A stretch of DNA of 64,000 bases from Lutraria lutraria (taxonomy: Eukaryota > Mollusca > Bivalvia > Venerida > Mactridae): assembly GCA_964023205.1 (NCBI GenBank), contig OZ026845.1, forward strand, positions 6,520,001 to 6,584,000. Reading direction: 5' to 3'. The position numbers and the translations under genes are program-made. Position 1 is the stretch's first letter. The number at the start of each line of letters is the position of its first letter. The notes under the pieces were generated by a model, which made no database searches, was not told the DNA's origin, and saw only the letters and a program-made list of their open reading frames with translations. This document shows, piece after piece, positions 49,701-58,700 of the stretch.

Positions 49701-52700
49701 CCTCAATGATATAAATCCAACCTGGTACCAAAAGAATTCACATGTGAGGAAACTGTCCAGTTAGCTTACAGAAGATCGGTGGTTCAAGCCAGGTGTATGG
49801 CTGGGGTCTTTATCCATCGTAAAATGTGGGAAAGTTGCCAGTAGGTCCTTCTGTTGGCACGACATTAAACCATATGGAAAATAAGATGAATGTAGCCAAT
49901 GACTATCCATAGAATAGAACAACTCGAGGGCTCAACGCAACAGTGTCGTAACTCATATTGAAATAAGAACAAGCTACGGCAGTATTGCGTTGAGCCCTCG
50001 AATTGCTATAATCGACACCAAATTAGCTGCGATTGCAAAAATAGAAGCTCAGATAAACGGCTATAATTGTTATTTGATCATTTCGCTTTTCTAGAATTCA
50101 ATGCTTATTAATAATGCTTTTTTCAGATGAATTGAATGATTTTGATAAAATGATTACCAGCTTCGAAAGTACTGCTATGTATTATAACTCACCAGGTGGT
50201 AAGTAGAAACACTGTTAGAAATCTTTGAAGTTGTAAATTTTAGAAATATGAGATTGACATTGTAGGTGCTTTTGTATGATTTTACACTTATTACGTTTTT
50301 ACTTTCTAAAGTCTTAATCACTGTTACGGCTGAATGGTTTAGTAGCCTTTAATCGAGCGAAATGTTAATTTATATTTCAAACAACCTATTTTCTACGGCC
50401 ACCTTTATAGTAAACCCTTTCACTGCCAACTTTTATCTAGAATGTAATTCCTAGTGCCAAATCAATTTCCATGAATTTCTGTAAATCTGGTGCCTTTTAT
50501 GAATGGCCGTTGTACAAATGTGGTCCTCATCGCTGGTTAATTTCTTTTATTATTATACTAGTATAACGACATGCCTATTACCCATAGAAGTGTCTAAGGA
50601 TATGTGTTGTTCAGGTGGTCATTATACACGAATAGACCTTCGAATGAAACACATTGAAGACGTCTAGGTCATTTTGTGATATTTAATATCTAATTTATGC
50701 TATGTTGTATAATGCTTATAATTTGTGCTCAAATGACTATGAAAATATGTCTTATATAATACACTGCTTCATTCTTTTCAAATTTGCTAGATTTGCATAA
50801 TGTTGCCAACCTTTCATACTGTTGCCAGTATAATATAATGCTGCCAAACTTTGCAAACTTTTGTTAAACTTTGCATAATAATAATATCTACTTTAAATAT
50901 TGTTGCAACCTTACTTACCAATGTTGTATCATTTTAGTTGCCAAGCTTGCATACTGTGCATCAGATGTTGCCAACTTTGCATAATGCTGTTAAATTTGCA
51001 TATTGTTGGCAATTTCTGATTTATGGTATCATAATCGAATAAAAGGGCAAATATTGCACACTTTTGCCAATATGTTGCCAACAATGTACACAACTACCAG
51101 ATGACGAGCTGGTGATGACACAATTGGAAATGTCCTAATTAATGACGTCATTCTTGAACTTTAGCTTTTGGTATAAATGATCGAGCACGGAGTAACAGTC
51201 TTACTGGGGTACCCCCGCCGCCACCACCAGCACAAGCTCCCCCACTTCCCGCTCCTCATAAAATGAATTCACATTCCTATGTCAATCAAGGTATAGTGCT
51301 AGAACTTTTCCTTTAATTATTGTTCTTGATGATGCTTTTGAAAAAAGGGACTTAACTCCAGACACACACTAGGTAATCAACGCAAAACTTACAAAAAGTC
51401 GATGTAGTGGTTTAGTGTCATTTAAGTATTCATTTGTTGATATTTAACAATATATTATAGTTACAGTATAACCTGTGATCAAAGTTCATCATTGGGAAAG
51501 ACAAAATGTGCCCTTTATTGCCAGGTGGTCATTTTGATCTGAATAATCAATCACAGTTTTTTAAAGAAAGGCATGCATTTACAGGATGACCTTAATTCAG
51601 AGGTGGCCGCTTATAACACAGGTTTGAATGTACACGTATATTCAAATCCAACCATTATGATCTTCTACAGCGCAACTTGTGCAGAGATTCTTTTCAATAT
51701 ATCCGCAGAATTTAGACAGATGATTTTTGTATATAAACAATGTTAAGCTCTCAATAGATATGTTTGTTTATATTGCCTTCACAACTATCATATAAAAGTA
51801 CTTTCAATATTTTTGAAAAGTAAAACAAATAAAATATCTGGAGTTAAGTCCCTTTAATACTTCGAACTCTTGTTTTAACAGATCTCTATCGCTATAAGAG
51901 TTGCTTACATCCAATTGCAAAAAGTATTCTTTACTGTGTAACTTATTTACCATCTCTGTAAAATGTGCATTTTGCTATAATGCTAAAATCTAAGCTGTAT
52001 AACCAACAACTATACTTTAGTGAGAAGTTTTAAAATACAATGTATACATTTTATGATACAATGACAAATATGATTATACTATGTTTAGAATAATTATAAA
52101 TTATTTGATGGTGACAATTATATTAAAATTAAAAGTATCGTGACAAACGGAACTGATTCGAATTTAACATGCGCCAATTTCAATATGAATTTCTATATTG
52201 CATATCTTTGTAGTGTACTTTTATCTGAATAGAGCTCCCTTATTTATTTTCAGAACCGGAACCTGATCCCTTGGCTCATTTACCAGTAGCCCCGCCACCA
52301 CCTAGAGCCCCAATAGGTATATATCATTTGTACATAATTCTATCCGTTTAGTATCATTCTGATCATTGTGCATGTTTTATTTATCTCCAAAATTTATATG
52401 TTTTTTTACTTATTTTCATAATAAGCTGAAAACATTCGCTTTTATGAATCCTTTGCAGTGATGTGTCTGTTGTTTGAGTGTTTTTACTATTTGGCATTCT
52501 TACAAATATTGGCAGCGGTCACACATATCATAATATGTAACGTTGTTTTATTAAACGGTCCGTTGTTGTCTTAATTTTGACATTTACCATATTATATACT
52601 AAGTAATTCATTCAACATTCTGGTATGATTTTAATAGTCCACCCGGTTAGCTCAGTGGTTAGTGCGTTGGTTAATTGATCAAGAGGTTGTGAGTTCGAAC

Positions 52701-55700
52701 CTCGGGCAAGGTTTACACTGTCCATGATACATTTGAATGAAGATATTACATCCTATGTTAAATTGTCCTCCCCTTCTGAATTATGTGGGGTAACTAGGCA
52801 ATAGCTTGAAGATAAAATGTGGTTAGTACTGTTATAAGAAGTCCAGAGAAGCTGGTTAAGATAACTGTCCGTCACGATTTAACTGAAATAATTGTTGAAA
52901 ATGGCGTTATACCCGACGAAAAAAAATAATGATTTCAATAGTTTCTTTGTGCTTAGATTTGTAGAACTATTGTCTTCAGTAGGTACATTTATATGGTTAT
53001 GTGTTATTGCCATTGCTTTTTGTTCACCATTATGGTTATCCATCTTATGTTTCATACCTCTGCTTAGATTTAGAACTTCCATAAGATTTATGCTTTTTTT
53101 GGTTTATCAGCTTTGTTTTAAATTTGACATTTTTATCAATTTTACTTTAAAAAACTTTTTGCCTTTTGTTTTGTTTTACGTCTTGTGACTTTATTACTCT
53201 TACCCAAGTTACAACCTAGGGCTTGAAGGAAACAACATACATTATTAGTCGCTTGTCGCCGTGTAGTACCCATCGGCTCACTTTACTTTAAATTACTTGG
53301 TACTGATGTTAAAATATGAATTCGGTCTTTTCTATTACTTTAACAGTTTTATCATGACTAAATATATTTCACTTTGGAAATTTTTGGCATTTTTTTTATG
53401 AATCCATTGTCACTGGACCTAATTGAAAAATACACTGGCTTGGTGTAAGGAAGAAAGGAACTTGAAAACTGTGTTTTGAGTTAGTTTGTAGTTCAGAACT
53501 AACTTCACAAAGATTGATGTTCACATTTAGCGTATTTACACTCCTTAAAGAATAGCTTGTAGATTGCAGTTTGCTTTTATTTAACTAACTAGTTACTTCT
53601 ACAATATAGTTCAATCACAGACCTCATCACCTACGCCTTCAAGACCGTCATCAACGTCTAGTGTTCCATCAGCCTTAAGATTCGTCTCTTCACAACCCTC
53701 AAAGCCATCATCGTCATCTCCGCTAAGGCACAGTGTTTCTACGATTGACACACCTAATAAGAAACCGATGCCACCAAGCATTGTAAAATCGTCAAGTGAA
53801 GGACAACTTAAAAAGCCAGTGTCTTCTACTAATTCCACACAAGCGTTTCCAGTATGGAATAATGCAACAAAAAAATCAAACAATGTCAGTAACAATGTGC
53901 CAAATAGAAACAGCAATATTGATATAATAAATGAACATCCCAATGAAGATACTAAGGACGGCGTTGATGGACAAGATCCTGGAGGTGTTTCAACACTTAG
54001 AGCAAAGTTTAATCAGATGGCAACCGCTTCACCTACCACGCCTGCTGTTAAAAAGGGTACTTACTTATCATCTTACCATTTACAATTTTATTTAAACAAG
54101 AAAAACATTGTTTTGATAGTTTTCATATTTTTCCCCAATTCTATGACATTAACTGTAGTACAACAGCCTGCGTGGTGATCATATATAAGTTCTACTGGCT
54201 CCTTTGTTGACCAACATTGACATTTAGCTTTTACTTAGTACATTAGTGTATTATAAGTACAAAAGATCAAAGCGATAATAGCGTACCATTATCTTCTTGT
54301 AGCGCAGTTATTCAAATCTTCTTATCACTGTATATATTTTGTTTCTTATTTTCTAACATTTGTTCTTAGTATTTAGTTTGGCTTTAAGTATACATGTATT
54401 TTGCTTTTCATAGAGGTAATTGATAAATAGACGTTCTGGATTCCTAGCCGTTCTTTATATACTTTAAAATCTATTACAAAAATGTAACTTTTTTTAATGA
54501 ATATTCATTTTTAGAATTTATGTGCAGTAAAACATCACTTAAAAGCAACTTTAGATATAAGACATCCTCTGTAAATAGACCACGTATTGACATTCTAACT
54601 TGATACTGAGACTATCTATATTTGAAGACACCTTTCCGTGTCTCAGAGTTGTCCTAAATTTCAATGTGTTATTGTACATACAAATACTAGACTAAGTATG
54701 CTATTTTAGCTTTTGTCTTGACGCTAATAATGTTCGTGTTGTTATTTTGATTCATATTTTGTAACTAATACATCTACTAACCTGTTTTTTGTTTACTAAC
54801 AATTACTAACATTATAGGGCGTGCCAGACAATCATTACCTGTTACATGGTCAAGTAATAGCCTGAATTCTGGGCCAATGGATTACGAAATTCCAGATGAA
54901 CCGAAAATTACTAACAAATCATATAATACTAATTCAGCAAGCGCCAACAAGTCATCTGTTATACAAGACAGACAAAAACAGCGACCCAGATCAGAGCTAC
55001 AAGCTTTTAAAAAATCTAAAGGACCAATGAGCAATGCGCAATATGATCATGATGACGTCATTTATGACGACACTGGCGTTCCTGTAGATCCTATGACAGG
55101 TATAATGATAGTTCAGACGAATATGAAAATGTGCTATATATGAATTTGATTCCGACAACAACAGTGAACTCAAATATCCTTTGAACCATAAAGTTATCAT
55201 TGTTTGCAGGGGAGAGGGTCATGTATTAAATATCGAAAGATTCGAACTATCAGAATACTAGTTAGTACAATAGCGTATGCAAAAATGGCATTTGAGATTC
55301 ACTGTTGTTTCGGAAGAAATTTTGACTTCGTACAGTGAAAACTCCAAACCATCAACTAACATATTGAGATATGCCAGGGCTTAATGATTTGGTCAGGGTA
55401 TTCATGTGATTATATTAAACAAATTCATCAGTTACTCTTTGTTTGCAATGTTGGATTCGAGTTTTCACCGTACTGAATGAAAGAGTGTTTCCAGTAGAAT
55501 GAAGACATATCAGATTGAAATGTACGAATATGGGTCATCTGGAGTCAAAAACTGGGTCACCGGGTCAAATCCCAGGAAAGCCTTGATAACCCTGTACAGA
55601 CAACACCTTTTATCAAGTCTAAAAGAAAGTTTCTCAATTTGTCCGTTTTTATGATTGCTAAGCCAGTGTTAGGATTCACTAGGTAGACATTTATATGAAA

Positions 55701-58700
55701 GAAGTTGCAGTCTTTACTATGTGCCTGAGTAAAGGGTCATTATGGCCCTCTTGTTTGAAAAAATGAAAGCCATTTTAGCAGATTTTTTTTATAAATCTTC
55801 AAGGCGATTATAGTGTTGTAGATCAGACATCTCGTACATACATGATATGTCCTCAGAGAGAAACGTTCTTTCAACTATGTTCTAGATAAATAAACCAAAG
55901 GCCTTTGTTATTGGTCTTTGATGAAAATACATATAGTAAAGATCATTTGATTTGGTATTCATGATATTTTAGCGGAGGGAAGACGACCATTCACTCGACA
56001 ATCTACGGACCCAGCCTCTTTGCATAGCCCCCAGGCGAATTCGCCTTCTGTCCCAATACAGAGCCCATCGGCTCCTGTATCAAAACCAGCAGGTGCTGAC
56101 CGATTGGCGCAGCGTCGTCAAACAGAGCCTGCTGTTTCCGTTTCCCGTGTTCAATTTGAAGGTACGGGTAGAATGTACTTGTAGCACATATAGCCACCAA
56201 CACACGTGTTCTACTAACATAGTTTATGAGCCTTCTAATATTTCAATGTGGCTTATTGGGAGAAGTTTGGTGTAAGGGAAAGTCCTCGTTGTAAAAATAT
56301 GATACAGTCAATAAGTAAAAGCATATATTACCCGTGTATTAATCTTAAGTGGTATAAGTATGTCCATGTATAGCTGGTCCCCGTGCACATGGTTGTATAC
56401 AAAGCTGCTTGTAACATGCTCCATGTACAGCCAAACCTGTGAACAAAGGTGGTCTTTATTCGGAGGACATTTTGTTCCAAATAACCAATGACAAGTTTTC
56501 GAAGACTGATCTTTATTCACAATATGGTCTTTAATCGGAGATGGCCACTAACACAGGCTAGACTGTATATGTATATCATTTAAAAATCGCTTAACAAAGA
56601 CTTCAAGATCTGAATCATTTAAGTCCTAAATTGTATAAACGTTATGTGTACGTTTGTCTACAATAGTGGTTCTTTTGATTATACAATAGTGAGATATTGC
56701 CTCTAAGATAACTTTTAAGATTGTTGCTGTCTGAAAGCAAAACAAAACATTAACTTATTCAAAGACCTCACCAATTATACTTCCTAACACCGTTAAGTAC
56801 ATTAATTTATTACGTTTATAATCTTAAGTTTTACTTGTCGCATTTTGGTACCTACTCGAATGTATTGTGGTTGATCAATTAAATAAAACTGTTATATCTT
56901 GTGCTATTGTAATATTAAGCATATTTGCTTGCTTTTATACGTATATGTATCATAGCGATGCTACAAGCATATTTATATGTACGCATGTGTTTGATCAGAT
57001 ATGTATATCTCGTATATATGTGAGTGTGCATGTAGTTTTAAAATTAAAATGCTCCTATTTGTAAAATTAATGTTGCTGAATTACTAAGTTATAGACTTTT
57101 AATTGATCGAGCGCTTGACATCTCACGTATACATACATAAGAATGATACAAACTTGTGCTGGGTTAGTTTCACATGTATTCTATGTCAGATTTCTTCTCC
57201 ATAAGCACCCATTAATATATACATTTAAAACAGAAGTTACTTTTATAATATTTTTCATCACAGTTTAAAATACTTCATCATTTGACTTGGTTAATGTCAG
57301 TTAGCTGTATAAGTATATGTGTACTATGTTTTCGCGATGACATTGTTTTTATCAGGAAGTTTTTTTTTCACTAAATAAAATAAATAAATTTATGAAAAAT
57401 ATGCCTTTTATGTATTAGTTGACATCTTTTACTATGTATTAGATAGTATGATGTGAAGTAACAGTAAATATAATTATATATATTTTTTATAAGGGTTGTT
57501 TGTTGAAATGCCTAATTTTTGTGTACTTTTGACTCATGCGGTCAACTTTAATCATGTGTATTAGAAAAAATAGCATGGATACCCTTCTTTTTCCCTTTGT
57601 ATGTAGTTTAGTACTATATATTGTGTTATTCTGTGAAGTTGAAGCAAAACTTGTCCGTTGAAAAAAAACTTGGATGTTTTTTTTCTTCAATCATATGTTG
57701 GATCGTCTTCTTTTTAGAGATATTTTGATAAATAAATACATTTTTTTCCAATTTTGGGTAAAAATAGACAGACTTTGTCCTTTAAACAATATTTGCACTC
57801 TATTCCAATCAAAACTGTGTATATAAATTGGTTGTTGATGAAGAAATACGGTTGTACCGGTTGTTTATATTCGATTCAGCATTTAATTTGAATATCGATT
57901 GTAAATATAGTAATACATTGTAATATCAAATCAATACGTAGTTTTGTAAGGTGTGAACAAATTGTTTCTGGTTATATGATCATCTATACATGGAAGATTG
58001 GTCGGGGATTTCTGTTTTGGCTCTTGAAAGTGTGGGGAAAGGTAAAAAAGTTAGAAGATGGAATTACCGTTTTTCGGGCCTGATAAATAGTCACGGGTCG
58101 CGGTGAAAAACTAGGGTGTTTTGGGTATTCAGAAACAAACATGTTTAACGCCTTAGGTGAACGTATAGCAATTCGACTCACTGTTGTAATTGTTCCAAAA
58201 CTGTCGTATATCTATGTTTAAAACATGCTTCCTTGCTAAGCTAATTGAATGGAGATGATAATTGTATCATGAAGAACAGAACATGTTCTGTTCTGTATGA
58301 TTACGATATTATGCACTGTTAATACGCATACATGCATAATTATACTCACACATATATACCAGGGTTGTTCAAGGAATAATGAACATCCCATAGTGTCCAA
58401 TTTCATTTATTTTTTTATCTACATTCTCTTAGTGTGAATGTATTGGCACAAACTTAATGTTAATATATCTTTGCATTTCGTTTAGGTTTACAGTTACTAT
58501 ACTGCAGTGTTCTTATCATGCATGTTGTTTGACTGTATGCGTATGTGTAACTTACTGTATTTATATGTTCATGTTATCATTGTTAATGTATGAATGTCGA
58601 CCAGCCAAATTGTAAATACTACGCATGGGTCAAATACCTTCCAGTAATTAATGAAACAAGCATTAAAACGTTAAACTGTCTATTTTAGTTCCGTCATCCA

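Noticed and set aside
53611..53943. 110-codon minus-strand frame
   Set aside because: It is the antisense shadow of exon 18 of gene 3, whose sense reading has matching splice phases.
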